Assembly (NCBI GenBank): GCA_032690845.1 | Contig: CM064417.1 | Span: 19,312,501-19,376,500, forward strand | Length of the DNA: 64,000 nt | Direction: 5' to 3' | Source of the DNA: Eleusine coracana subsp. coracana | Lineage: Eukaryota; Streptophyta; Magnoliopsida; Poales; Poaceae | Part shown: positions 10,560 to 22,111 of the stretch, in pieces | Position numbering within the stretch: position 1 is the stretch's first letter | Layout: each line of letters opens with the position of its first letter | Made by a program: the position numbers and the translations under genes | The notes under the pieces: model-generated | Database searches by the model: none | Seen by the model: the letters and a program-made list of their open reading frames with translations, nothing else | Told to the model about the DNA's origin: nothing

Positions 10560-12197
10560 GTGTTTTCTTGTTTTCTATTAACAATGACAGGTTACAACAC
10601 TGATGGTGATGAGTCGATGGTGTCAAATGAGGTTATTACAAGTGTTGTAGCACAACGAGTGCTTAGTTCTCAAATGGAGAAGGTAGAGCAAAATCAAATG
10701 AACAACTTGTTTCAAACTCACTTTATTGTGAAGGATCGACGTTGTCGTGTCATCATTGATGGAGAGAGTAGCCACAACATCGCAAGCTTGGAATTGGTCG
10801 AGAAGCTCGGCTTGACCACACAGCCACACCCATGTCCATACTACATCTAATGGGTAAATTCTTGTGGTAAGATGGAGGTAGATAAAACTGCACGCATTGA
10901 TTTTTTTATTGGTTCTTATAAGGATAGTGCAGAATTTGATATAGTACCTATGCAAGCATGTCATTTGTTATTGGGTAAACCTTGGATTTGTACAAATAAT
11001 GTTTTGCATAATACCATTACTAATAGCTACTCATTTAAATACAATGGTAGAAGGGTTACTCTTACACCAATGACCACAGCTGAAATTTTAGAAGAGGATC
11101 AACAACGATTTGAGAGAAGAAAGAATGAACCGTTTAGGATAGAATGGGCTGTTTCAAATGTCGCAACACTTTCATCAAAATCTGAATTGCTAGAGGATGA
11201 ACATATTTCTTTGCCTCTCGTTACAACTAATATTTTTCAGCATATACACAAAGAAGATGATAGTGGGAACGATAAAGAACAGGTTGTTGCTTCAGGGAAG
11301 AGCTTTCTTGATGTGATCGATTGTTCCAATAGTCTTGCTATATCGGAACCTTATGATCATGTTCCTTTGTCACAAATTGATTTACCTAGTGGTCCGTGTG
11401 ATAAAGAGGAGTTGTGTGTCAATGCTTCATTTATACCTTTGCCACAACAAATGAATGAGCTTGATGCTTTTGCTTATGATTCATCCACTAGTGCTGAAAT
11501 TAAACGTTTGATTTTAGTTACATGTCAAAAGGATGAGCAGAAATTGTTTTCTTCTCTAAATACTTTAGGTTATATTGAATTTGATATTCTTTGTAATCTA
11601 AGTACTTTAGAGAAGCAAATGTTTTCTCAAACTAAGTTGCCTTTATTGATAAGAAATATTTTTTATGCTATTGGCAAGTATGATCATAGAGGTGTATTTA
11701 TGGTACATAGAGTTTATGTTTGTTCAAATCTGAAACATCCTCTTGGTTTGCAACTAAATGACTAACTAGAAAACTTTAATATCAACTACCATGTCATGTC
11801 ATCTTTTTCTAGTATTTCTAAGGTGACACATTGTCTACCTTGTGATAAGAGTGAGAATGATGCTCATATTGCTGACCAAGTTTTCAAAGAGATTATTAAT
11901 TTGCACGGAATGCCTTCTACTGTAGATTCTCATTGTGATGACAAATTTCATAATGCATATAAATATGAGTTGCATCCCAAGTTTGGGAATAGTTCCATAA
12001 TTAATATTTTAGATTTGAGACCATACATGGGAGAAAGAGATGAGCTCGAGTCGAGAACGACTCTAATTCAAAAGGGGGAGAATGATGAGGACATCACCCT
12101 TATGGATACACCCAGCACTCCGCCAACCAAAATGCAAGTTCATGTGCGACAACTTAATTTACGGGTGAGCTTGTTCCTAATGATTCCTTTTATGTGA
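10560..12197 (+). pseudogene. Array unit 1 protease/integrase-remnant ORF, broken
   Basis: This is the counterpart of the intact frame at 14003-15670. It is interrupted by TAA at 10848-10850 and 11763-11765; both are CAA in unit 2, so both are C-to-T changes. An added T near 12187 shifts the frame just before the end. The protease signature CRVIIDGESSHNIAS is intact in the first segment. Confidence 0.9.
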
Positions 12198-12985
12198 TTT
12201 TGAGAATAGATTGCTACCTAATGAATAAATTATTGTTAGAAACCATGGAGATGATGATGAGATAACTAGGGAGGTGATTGGAGATGTGATGGGCCAGCAA
12301 GGACGTCCAAGCCAAGGTGGAGGCCCAATCAAAACCGACTTCGAGTCTGATTCGGAGCCCAGAACCAGTATGCACTAAAACGGATGCCCGGGACGCATTC
12401 GGACTCGGATTTGGACGTTCTATATATGCGTGAAAAGATAACGAAAAGCCCTTTCCAACGCAAGTGGTCCCATGTCAAAATTCGTCCCGAGCCGTCAGCA
12501 ATCGCCGAAACAATTCAACTTCCAGAATCTGTCCTGGTGCTGCAACATCGTAATCGGTCTTTGGGCCATGTATCGAGTTGAGCCCACTTAGGGCTGCGTC
12601 CAGGGGGTCTTGCACGACCCTAGGGTCTTCATATACAGCCGCCGCTTCTTCATTAGGGTTTGGGTTTTGCTTAGATCAATTCTGTTCATAAACAGTTTTG
12701 CCGTTCATCGGTTTGTGAGACCCCAACTTCGAGAGTTTAATCATACATCTGTAATTGTGTTGCATTCTTTGTTGTTCTTGCTTGTGTTCTTGATTCGCAG
12801 GCAGGGATTACCCTTCTCGGCGAGGTCAATCGTCTTTTGGATGGTTGATAACCAGAGGAGACGTCGTGCTGCGATTGCGGGGTTTAGAACGTGCTGTTCT
12901 AAAGCCGGATCAATTTGTGTGTCGCCTCCGATCAAATCAACTTACCAAGAACCTTTCGGAAGATCGGGAACCCTTGTCCACATCA
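12083..12985 (+). repeat. Array LTR 2 (shared, chimeric)
   Basis: 903 bp, preceded by the purine tract aaaagggggagaa (12070-12082) and followed by a primer site, so it serves as 3' LTR of unit 1 and 5' LTR of unit 2. Its 5' part carries LTR 3 variants (gaataaatta, gataact, gattcggagc, gcccgggacg, aagtggtccc). Its 3' part carries LTR 1 variants (cagttttgccg, gagtttaatc, ctttgttgttc, ccgatcaaatc). The switch lies between about 12646 and 12700. Confidence 0.93.
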
Positions 12986-14002
12986 AGTGGTAATCAGAGC
13001 TTCAGGTACACCGTTAGGTTCGCCGTTATCCTTGTTATTTTGTTCAATCCTAGAGTCCAGAAAATTGCCCTACAAAAATATTTGTTCGTCGTGTTTCCGC
13101 TGTCCTACACCGCCCTTGTGCTTTGCAATTTTCAGTTTAGTTTGCTTCTCTGAATTTTAGTCCCTACAAGGTCATTGTGTTGTTGGTCTAGTACTTGTTC
13201 TTTGGTCTTGTTTGAGTCGTGTGTGTCCTTGTTCAAAGACAATCAAGAAAAAAAAATCAGATTGTTGCACACGTTGAAAGAATAGTACTGCTAGAATTGT
13301 TTGCACTAAATATTTATTTAACATCTAGCCTTCTACTTTTTGTGTGCAAAATAAACTTAGAGTGTTTTCTGTTGCATGTTGTTCCTTGAGTCAAGAGATC
13401 GCTGCACGTTGTTGCATATGAGAATTGTCGGTTCAGTTCTACGTGCACATCTATTCCTTACGTAAAGAGTGCAAAAAAGAAAGTTTAGGTTTTTCCTTTG
13501 TGCTATAAAGTTCGCAACTCTTGCTGCAGTTCTATGTCAACAAATTCATGAAAGAAGTAAAAGGCAAATAGGTGCTGAAAAAAAATAAGAAGAAAAAGCC
13601 GCACCTATAACAAAAGAAAAAATGGAAAGGAGAAGAGAAAAAAATTCAGAATTGCTTGCAGCCTTTGTGTCCTTTGTTGAGCCATTTGCTTGCTTGCTTG
13701 AACTAGGTCCGAGACAAGTTTAGGCTAGTGACATAGACTACCTTGGGACTATTATTCAGTTTTGCAATTTCTGAATTGAAATTTTTCTAATCCTTGCTAC
13801 TATAAATTGCCTACCTAGCTCCATATATATCCTTCTGAATAGGCACAGAACTTTGGACCCTCTTAATCGTCGGATCACACTCTGCAAGGTATCCTCTGTT
13901 TTGCTATTAAGAATCTTGTAAGAACTCAGTTAGGTGCTGCTGTTTGCTTGTTGAGAGTTTCCACTGTAATCAAACAGTAGTGATAGAAAAATATACTCTT
14001 GT
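12986..14002 (+). other. Array unit 2 leader with primer-binding site
   Basis: Nearly identical to 9543-10559, including the primer-site variant tggtaatcagagc (from 12988) and the A-rich tract near 13575-13645. Like its counterpart it holds no supported gene. Confidence 0.8.
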
Positions 14003-15670
14003 GTGTTTTCTTGTTTTCTATTAACAATGACAGGTTACAACACTGATGGTGATGAGTCGATGGTGTCAAATGAGGTTATTACAAGTGTTGTAGCACAACG
14101 AGTGCTTAGTTCTCAAATGGAGAAGGTAGAGCAAAATCAAATGAACAACTTGTTTCAGACTCACTTTATTGTGAAGGATCGACGTTGTCGTGTCATCATT
14201 GATGGGGAGAGTAGCCACAACATCGCAAGCTTGGAATTGGTCGAGAAGCTCGGCTTGACCACACAGCCACACCCATGTCCATACTACATCCAATGGGTAA
14301 ATTCTTGTGGTAAGATGGAGGTAGATAAAACTGCACGCATTGATTTTTTTATTGGTTCTTATAAGGATAGTGCAGAATTTGATATAGTACCTATGCAAGC
14401 ATGTCATTTGTTATTGGGTAAACCTTGGATTTGTACAAATAATGTTTTGCACAATACCATTACTAATAGCTACTCATTTAAATACAATGGTAGAAGGGTT
14501 ACTCTTACACCAATGACCACAGCTGAAATTTTAGAAGAGGATCAACAACGATTTGAGAGAAGAAAGAATGAACCGTTTAGGATAGAATGGGCTGTTTCAA
14601 ATGTCGCAACACTTTCATCAAAATCTGAATTGCTAAAGGATGAACATATTTCTTTGCCTCTTGTTACAACTAATATTTTTCAGCATATACACAAAGAAGA
14701 TGATAGTGGGAACGATAAAGAACAGGTTGTTGCTTCAGGGAAGAGCTTTCTTGATGTGATGGATTGTTCCAATAGTCTTGCTATATCGGAACCTTATGAT
14801 CATGTTCCTTTGTCACAAATTGATTTACCTAGTGGTCCGTGTGATAAAGAGGAGTTGTGTGTCAATGCTTCATTTATACCTTTGCCACAACAAATGAATG
14901 AGCTTAATGATTTTGCTTATGATTCATCCACTAGTGCTGAAATTAAACGTTTGATTTTAGTTACATGTCAAAAGGATGAGCAGAAATTGTTTTCTTCTCT
15001 AAATACTTTAGGTTATATTGAATTTGATATTCTTTGTAATCTAAGTACTTTAGAGAAGCAAATGTTTTCTCAAACTAAGTTGCCTTTATTGATAAGAAAT
15101 ATTTTTTATGCTATTGGCAAGTATGATCATAGAGGTGTATTTATGGTACATAGAGTTTATGTTTGTTCAAATCTGAAACATCCTCTTGGTTTGCAACTAA
15201 ATGACCAACTAGAAAACTTTAATATCAACTACCATGTCATGTCATCTTTTTCTAGTATTTCTAAGGTGACACATTGTCTACCTTGTGATAAGAGTGAGAA
15301 TGATGCTCATATTGCTGACCAAGTTTTCAAAGAGATTATTAATTTGCACGGAATGCCTTCTACTGTAGATTCTCATTGTGATGACAAATTTCATAATGCA
15401 TATAAATATGAGTTGCATCCCAAGTTTGGGAATAGTTCCACAATTAATATTTCAGATTTGAGACCATACATGGGAGAAAGAGATGAGCTCGAGTCGAGAA
15501 CGACTCTAATTCAAAAGGGGGAGAATGATGAGGACATCACCCTTATGGATACACCCAACACTCCGCCAACCAAAATGCAAGTTCATGTGCGACAACTTAA
15601 TTTACGGGTGAGCTTGTTCCTAATGATTCCTTTATATGATTTTGAGAATAGATTGCTACCTAATGAATAA
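14003..15670 (+). CDS. RT-less gypsy ORF: protease region plus integrase remnants
   Basis: This is a 555-residue open frame; the first ATG is shown, and an ATG 9 codons in (MTGYNTDGD) is an alternative start. Residues about 30-100 resemble the start of a Ty3/gypsy aspartic protease. The active-site motif reads IIDGESS rather than the usual IIDGGS. The region VPMQACHLLLGKPWI (about 126-140) is the second protease landmark. A long middle segment has no domain I recognise. Near 440-470 HIADQVFKEIINLHGMPSTV resembles an integrase-core strand without its catalytic acids, and near 480-515 YELHPKFGNSS...DLRPYMGE resembles the integrase tail. The frame continues into LTR 3. There is no gag, RT or RNase H. 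Whether it is translated is unknown. Confidence 0.75.
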   Translation: MFSCFLLTMTGYNTDGDESMVSNEVITSVVAQRVLSSQMEKVEQNQMNNLFQTHFIVKDRRCRVIIDGESSHNIASLELVEKLGLTTQPHPCPYYIQWVNSCGKMEVDKTARIDFFIGSYKDSAEFDIVPMQACHLLLGKPWICTNNVLHNTITNSYSFKYNGRRVTLTPMTTAEILEEDQQRFERRKNEPFRIEWAVSNVATLSSKSELLKDEHISLPLVTTNIFQHIHKEDDSGNDKEQVVASGKSFLDVMDCSNSLAISEPYDHVPLSQIDLPSGPCDKEELCVNASFIPLPQQMNELNDFAYDSSTSAEIKRLILVTCQKDEQKLFSSLNTLGYIEFDILCNLSTLEKQMFSQTKLPLLIRNIFYAIGKYDHRGVFMVHRVYVCSNLKHPLGLQLNDQLENFNINYHVMSSFSSISKVTHCLPCDKSENDAHIADQVFKEIINLHGMPSTVDSHCDDKFHNAYKYELHPKFGNSSTINISDLRPYMGERDELESRTTLIQKGENDEDITLMDTPNTPPTKMQVHVRQLNLRVSLFLMIPLYDFENRLLPNE

Positions 15671-16427
15671 ATTATTGTTAGAAACCATGGAGATGATGAT
15701 GAGATAACTGGGGAGGTGATTGGAGATGTGATGGGCCAGCAAGGACGTCCAAGCCAAGGTGGAGGCCCAATCAAAACCGACTTCGAGTCTGATTCGGAGC
15801 CCAGGACCAGTATGCACTAAAACGGATGCCCGGGACGCATTCGGACTCGGATTTGGACGTTCTATATATGCCTGGAAAGATAACGAAAAGCCCTTTCCAA
15901 CACAAGTGGTCCCATGTCAAAATTCATCCCGAGCCATCAGCAATCGCCGAAACAATTCAACTTCCAGAATCTGTCCTGGTGCTGCAACACCGTAATCGGT
16001 CTTTGGGCCATGTATCGAGTTGAGCCCACTTAGGGCTGCGTCCAGGGGGTCTTGCACGACCCTAGAGTCTTCATATACAGCCGCCGCTTCTTCATTAGGG
16101 TTTGGGTTTTACTTAGATCAATTCTGTTCATAAACAGTTTCGCCGTTCATCGGTTTGTGAGACCCCAACTTCGAGAGTTTAGTCATACATCTGTAATTGT
16201 GTTGCATTCTTCATTGTTCTTGCTTGTGTTCTTGATTCGCAGGCAGGGATTAGCCTTCTCGGCGAGGTCAATCGTCTTTTGGACGGTTGATAACCAGAGG
16301 AGACGTCGTGCTGCGATTGCGGGGTTTAGAACGTGTTGTTCTGAAGCCGGATCGATTTGTGTGTCGCCTCCGACCAAATCAACTTACCAAGAACCTTTCG
16401 GAAGATCGGGAACCCTTGTTCACATCA
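15526..16427 (+). repeat. Array LTR 3
   Basis: 902 bp, TGATGAGGAC to TTCACATCA, after the purine tract aaaagggggagaa. Private or LTR 3-type variants include cccaacac near its start, cctagagtc, tttacttag, cagtttcgcc, gagtttagtc and ccgaccaaatc. The duplicated target gactt follows at 16428-16432. Confidence 0.93.
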
Positions 16428-16432
16428 GACTT

Positions 16433-17433
16433 GGATTAGTCAACCTTGGTACTTCTTTCGACTTCAACTAGTACTTTCTCATTGACTTGATACTCTAGTT
16501 GTTATCTTTAGAGTTGCTAGTTATCCGATAATTAGATCTTAATTGCATTTATACTATCAACTTTTGGTTGCAATATTTTCTCGGTTAGGTCCGATCTATT
16601 ATAATCTTTAGTAGGTTTTATGAGTTTGATTTAGATCTGTTATTCGAGTCATCTTATTAATTTGACCCATAATCGGAGAGTTTTTTAGTTCCATTTGCTT
16701 TGTTTGGGCACTGTCTTGATTAAGTTCGATCTGCTAGAGCTAGTGTGGCTGCATCGATTCTGACCTCTCGCTGAGTCAATAGGATTAGGTACAATTCGAT
16801 CGTGGGTAAAGTTGATAGGGTTTTGTCGGGACGTTTAGCCGGCAAGTTATTACGGTTCGATCAACTTCTCAGTGTTTCACTTGTTTATTGATGTATTAAT
16901 AGAAATCGATTGCCCCCTTTATTTAATAAGATTAGGTCTATGATCTCGAGGCATATTTGCAATACCAGCTACCAGATCTATCTACTTAGCACTATTGAAG
17001 GTTAGAGTTCTGTGCATGATTACTGTACTTCTATCGACTCTGACCCATCGACTTTTCTTTACCGACGGAATGAGTTTTAGCGTGTTTATTGTATATCTGT
17101 CAACTTTGTTTTTTTGATTTAATTATTGTCAGCACTATTTATGTAATATCTAATACTCGTTTATTGAATTGCCAATGAACTGATACAAATCAGCCGATTA
17201 GTTTATTTTAATAATATTATTTGTTATTTATAGCCATCGGCTGCTTTTCACTAAGAGTGATTATCGGCTTTCTTCATCGGCCTGTACTGGCCCAGTGACC
17301 CATGGAATTTAACAGTTTATCTCTTTGTTGATTTGTCAGGAAAATCGACTGGCACGTCCCGGTTTCTTTGTGTTGTGGCCACATTAGAGTTAAGCAAATC
17401 TCTTGGGTCATGCGTGTGATTTTTGCGTCAACA
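16433..17433 (+). repeat. Inner Tat 5' LTR, second part
   Basis: It resumes at ggattagtcaacc, matching 31534 in the 3' LTR, and ends gcgtcaaca. Two short segments here are absent from the 3' LTR: one near 16837-16866, and one of roughly 50 bp around 17175-17230 that includes aatcagccgattag. They account for most of the length difference between the two LTRs. Confidence 0.9.
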
Positions 17434-17440
17434 TGCCTTT

Positions 17441-17457
17441 TGGCACACCCGGTGGGA
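17441..17457 (+). other. Inner Tat primer-binding site
   Basis: TGGCACACCCGGTGGGA lies seven bases after the LTR end. Tat-type elements use a non-Met tRNA primer; an Arg tRNA is my best guess. The outer Tat has the similar TGGCATGCCCAGTGGGA on the minus strand near 41238-41222. Confidence 0.7.
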
Positions 17458-17480
17458 TAGAGAACTTCAAGACCCACAAC

Positions 17481-19338
17481 ATGGCTGAACTTGGAATGCC
17501 AAAAGATCCCAAGCTTCCTGAGAACCCTACACCAAAACATGATGTCGGTGCGGATCTAAAGATGGAGAACATGATGCCTGTTGACAGGAACGATCTGAGT
17601 GATAAAACAAAGGCACAAATTGATCAGAAAATCGTGGAGTATAAAAGCCTTTTGTTGAGCACATTTAGCAAAATTAGGCATGGCAAGATCATACAGAGGG
17701 GAAAATTACCCGTGGCTGCTTTAGTCGGTGAAGATGAAACTGAGAAGTCACCTGCCAATAAGCCAATGGAGGTGGTAGATGAGGCTACATTGAACAACAT
17801 GATACATGTGGCTATACATCATGCATTGATTAATCAATCACCTGTGTTGGTGAATACATCGAGGGCTTTGATTATTCAGACAGTGGAGGGGTGTGTATAT
17901 GATGATCCAACACGTGGGCCGATGTATTTCCGTATGCAGGGGAATATTCCTCAGCCTGCAATTGAAGGACTCGAGCAACAACCACCCAGTAATAGCACTG
18001 TAATTCCTACAGCAAGCTTGGGGCTAGTATTAGAGAGTGCCACTCCACCCCAAGGAATAACAGTGGTGGCGCTACAAGGAGATCACGTGGGTCTAGTCCC
18101 AGGATTATTTTACAGAAGACATCACTGCAGACACAACCGCAGTATTACAGGCAAGAGACTTCGGGGCCAAATGTGACATATGGTACAACACCAAATGTAG
18201 AGCCAAACCTGTTCGGCATGTCGCCATCATCTGCATTGCCTGGCGAGTTGGGAGGCCAGCATATTGTTATCAATTTTGGTTCATAGACAGCCACACAAGT
18301 GTCAGCGTCTGGTCCTGCATTGGCTACCCTAAATACCAATGTTTTGACCGATGACTGGGCGGCGAAGATTGTTGAGGTAATGAGAGAATAATTCGGGTTA
18401 AAGTCAAAGCAGCAGACTTATATGTATTGACCCTCGTATCCTCCTAGCTATGACTTGATTCCTATGCCGAGTCGATACAGGCCACCAGAATTTACTAAGT
18501 TTACTGGACCAGATAATACCACCACTGTTGAGCATATTAGTCGGTTCTCGGTGCAATGCGGAGAAGCAGGAGCTACTAAAGCATTGAAGATTAGGCTGTT
18601 TCCTCTATCATTGTCTGGATTAGCTTTCTCTTGGTTCACGTCATTGCACCCAAACTCCATTATAACTTGGGCCGATCTGAAACAGAAATTTTATAAGTAT
18701 TTCTTTGCTGAGACTAGGGAGATGAGATTGTCAGATTTGATTGTTGTGAGACAGAAAGCTAATGAGTCTGTGCATGATTACGTGCAGAGGTTCAGGGAAG
18801 TGCGCAGTAAATGTTTCAGTCTATAGTTAACAGATAATCAGATGGCGGAAATACTTTTAATGGGTTAGTAGCGCCTCTAAGGGAAAAGTTTCCCTCGGCT
18901 GAGTTTGAGAGCTTGTCCCATCTGGTACATAAGGTATCTATCCAGGAGAATCTGACTCGGGGGGCACGATCTAGGCCGATTCAGGTCAACTATAATGATT
19001 ACGATTCTGAGTCTGGGGAGGAGACTGAAGAGGTCCATATGGCTGAGTGGACTAGAAATAAGAATATTATGTCGTGTCCTTGGGTGAAGCAGAATGAGCC
19101 AGAAGAAAAGTATGACTTCGATATCACCAAGGTCGATAAGATATTTGACATGCTATTACAGGAGAAGCACATTCAGTTGCCACCTAATCATGTGATCCCA
19201 CCTGCTAAAGAATTGAAGAAGAAGAGGTATTGCAAGTGGCATAATTCGCCGTCTCATAATACCAATGACTGCAAAGTTTTCAGAAGACAGATACAGATGG
19301 TGATTGAACAAGGCAAGATAAAGTTAACATGGCTATGA
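17481..19338 (+). pseudogene. Inner Tat gag
   Basis: Gag starts at ATG 17481 (MAELGMPKDPKLPENPTPKH), the start used by analogy with the outer copy. The first open part runs to about 18120 and then the frame is lost; stops occur near 18284, 18388 and 18428. The retrotransposon Gag core is open at 18455-18826, with YRPPEFTKFTG, SLSGLAFSWF and the motif VHDYVQRFREV. A further part (18913-19338) ends with a Cys/His-containing segment CKWHNSPSHNTNDCKVF characteristic of Tat Gag. It is clearly non-functional. Confidence 0.85.
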
Positions 19339-19839
19339 AGATTGATGGACATCCATTCCCTGCAAATGTTAACATGGCTAGTATCGACAATGTTGAAGCT
19401 TTTATTAGCCGATATCAGAAGAAAAGGGATAGAGAATTAAAGGAATCACAGTTTGATCCACACTGGGAGTGTTCATTTTTTAAATATTGCTAGGAGAATA
19501 ACCTGAAGCTACCTTCAATCGACAATTGTCCTGGTTGCAGTCGGTGTGTAGATCAGATGTACAGAGAGGCTCCAAAATTCTATCGACAGCAAGATCGACA
19601 AAGCAACATCAAAGAGTCGATGAAAAGGAAAGTCGATGGGCGTGGCAGAGTCTCAGCTTTTGATTGACTTGGAGCAGGGAAGACTGCAGAAGAAGATAAG
19701 TTTGACAAAGAAGTCGATGAACAGTTGTAGGAAGAACAAGCACAAGAAGAGCAGTGGTGTCCATCTGGTATATTTTTCAGGAGCCAGAAACAAAGAGTTC
19801 AGAGGATGTGATGCCGACAGATAAGGGCTGACAGATATA

Positions 19840-20593
19840 ATTATGATGACAATGACAATCAGCCGCCTAAAAAGGTTTGGAGACCAAAGGTAAAATCACA
19901 AGTGCAAGTACCCGGTGCTACAGTTGGCATGCTGATGATGCTTCCGCAAGAGTTCATGGCCTCAGAGGAGGAACTGTTTGCTGATGATGATGAGGTGCCT
20001 CAGTTTGTATTTGATATTCAACAAGCAGTGTTTGATAAACTAGATGAAGCAAAACATCGGACTTGAAGGCTTTATATTTAAAAGGGTTCATCAACGGGAT
20101 GCCGATGGGGAAAATGATAGTTGATGGAGGTGCTGCGGTCAATATCATGCCAATCACTACTGCCAGAAAGTTCGGCAAGACCGGTGATGATTTAATCGAT
20201 ACTAACATGATTTTGTGAGATTATGGTGGTCGTACTGTAGCAGCCAAAGGAGTTTTGAATGTGGAGATCACAATCGGCAGCAAAACTTTGCCGGTTATAT
20301 TCTTTGTTATTGAAGGAAAGGGAACCTATAGCTTTCTGCTGGGTCATGACTAGATACATGCGAATTGTTGTGTACCATCTATGATGCACCAGTCTATGAT
20401 CCAGTGGATCGGTGACCGAGTGGAGGTGGTTCCGACTGATGAAACCATCAACGTTGCATCGGCCAATTTGGCGCCATGGCATGCGGATGATATGGAGTGT
20501 CTCTCTAGTAGGATTTGGGATGGAGACTATGTCAAGATTACTACTCAGGGTCTTGAGGTGGTGGACCAGTCAAATTCGAAGTTGTTTCTCTGA
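19840..20593 (+). pseudogene. Inner Tat protease
   Basis: The retroviral-type aspartic protease is recognisable by MIVDGGAAVNIMP near 20118-20155, which includes the catalytic Asp-Gly. It is followed by GRTVAAKGVLNVEI and IEGKGTYSFLLGHD. A TGA at 20217-20219 and a TAG near 20351 (where TGG is expected) interrupt it. The linker to RT (20381-20593) is open and includes ANLAPWHADDMECL. Confidence 0.8.
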
Positions 20594-20683
20594 CAGGCAC
20601 CCCAATAGAATTTGTAGAAGATGGCAAGCTAGGAAAAGGGTTTATGTTGGCTGATGACTTGCAAGAAGTCAATATAGGAGATC

Positions 20684-22107
20684 GTGATAAGCCTAGGCCG
20701 ACATTTATCAGTAAGAAAATTAGATGAGGACTTTAAAGTTAAATTAATAAAATTGTTGAAGGAGTATCGGGATTGTTTTGCTTGGGATTATTCTGAAATG
20801 CCTTGTCTTAGCCGATCTATTGTTGAACATCGACTACCCATCAAACTTGGATATCGACCATACAAGCAACCGCCATGAAGGGTCGATCCTAAGCTTTATG
20901 ATGATGTCATGGCTAAGATTGCTAGATTATATGATGCTAAATTTATTAGGCCTTGCCGATATTCAAAATGGGTGTCAAATATTGTGCTTGTTTTCAAGAA
21001 GTGTGGGAAGTCGAGAGTTTGCATCGACTTTTGACCATTGAATAAGGCCACTCCAAAGACGATTACCCGATGGCGATAGCAGATCTTCTGGTTGATGCCT
21101 CGGCAGGACATAATATTGTTAGGTTAATGGATGGTAATGCTGGATATAATCAAATTTTTGTGGCAGAAGAAGACATACCGAAGACTGCTTTCAGGTGTCC
21201 AGGGGCTATTGGATTATACGAATGGGTCATCATGACAATTGGATTGAAGAATGCTGGAGCCACATATCAGAGATCCATGAATTATATTTTCCATGATCTA
21301 ATTTGCAAGTTAGTGGAAATTTATATTGATGATGTGGTGACTAAATCTAAACAAGTAGGAGATCATATAGCCGATTTGCGGGAAGTACTTGAAATAATAA
21401 GAAAATATGGTTTAAAGATGAATCCAAAGAAGTGTGCTTTCGGTGTGTCGGCTGGTCAGTTTCTGGGATTTATTGTGCATGAACGAGGAATTGAAGTTGG
21501 TCCAAAAAGCGTGAAGGCTATCAATGACATTGAGCCACCGACCAATAAGACAGAGCTTCAATCTTTGATCGGCAAAGTTAATTTCATTAGAAGATTTATT
21601 TCAAACTTATCAGGGAAGCTTGACATGTCTACTCCATTATTGAAGTTAAAAATGGATCAAAAATTTGTATGGGAGCCTAAAAATCAAAAAGCTCTAAACG
21701 ATATCAAGAAGTATCCGATCACGCCTCCTGTGTTGGTGCCACCATGAGAAGGGTTACCTTTTAAGCTATATGGTGCTGCGGATAAGAAGTCTATCAGATC
21801 CACTTTGATTCAAGAACAAGATGGCAAAGAGAGAGTTGTGTTTTACTTAAGTCAAAGATTAATTGATGCTGAAACCAAGTACACTGAGATTGAAAAATTA
21901 TGTTTATGTTTATATTTTGCATGTGTGAAGTTAAGGCATTATCTGCTATCGACCGAGTGTGTTGTGGTATGCAAAGCCGATGTCATCAAGTATATGCTAT
22001 CGACTTCGATTCTAAAAGGCAGGATTGGAAAATGGATGCTGGCATTAGCTGAATATGACCTAACTTATGAGTCTCCTAAAGCTATCAAGGGTTTAGATTC
22101 TGGCTGA
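20684..22107 (+). pseudogene. Inner Tat reverse transcriptase and RNase H
   Basis: RT begins near EYRDCFAWDYSEMPCL. A TGA at 20876-20878 (CGA expected) and another stop in the VCIDF block break the first half. The open stretch 21070-21747 holds the catalytic motif YIDDVV and the landmarks KCAFGVSAGQFLGF and IEPPTNKTELQSLIGKVNFI. After a TGA at 21745-21747 (CGA expected) the classical RNase H follows at 21748-22107 (FYLSQRLIDAETKYTEIEKL). Its first catalytic Asp lies in KLYGAADKKS and looks substituted. Confidence 0.87.
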
Positions 22108-22111
22108 TCTG

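Larger units (their letters stand above)
8641..16427 (+). mobile_element. Tandem RT-less gypsy element (LTR-int-LTR-int-LTR)
   Basis: Three LTRs (8641-9542, 12083-12985, 15526-16427) alternate with two internal regions of identical length (9543-12082 and 12986-15525, 2540 bp each). The outer edges alone carry a target duplication, gactt (8636-8640 and 16428-16432), so the array occupies one insertion site. Each internal region has a primer site, a roughly 1-kb untranslated leader, and one ORF with protease and integrase remnants but no RT or RNase H. Mobilisation would therefore need enzymes supplied by another element; the copy at the left edge, which has an integrase C-terminus, is a candidate. 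Confidence 0.93.

Noticed and set aside
10623..10964. 113-codon minus-strand frame opposite the protease region
   Set aside because: It is a shadow of the protease-region ORF; the same shadow appears at 14066-14407.
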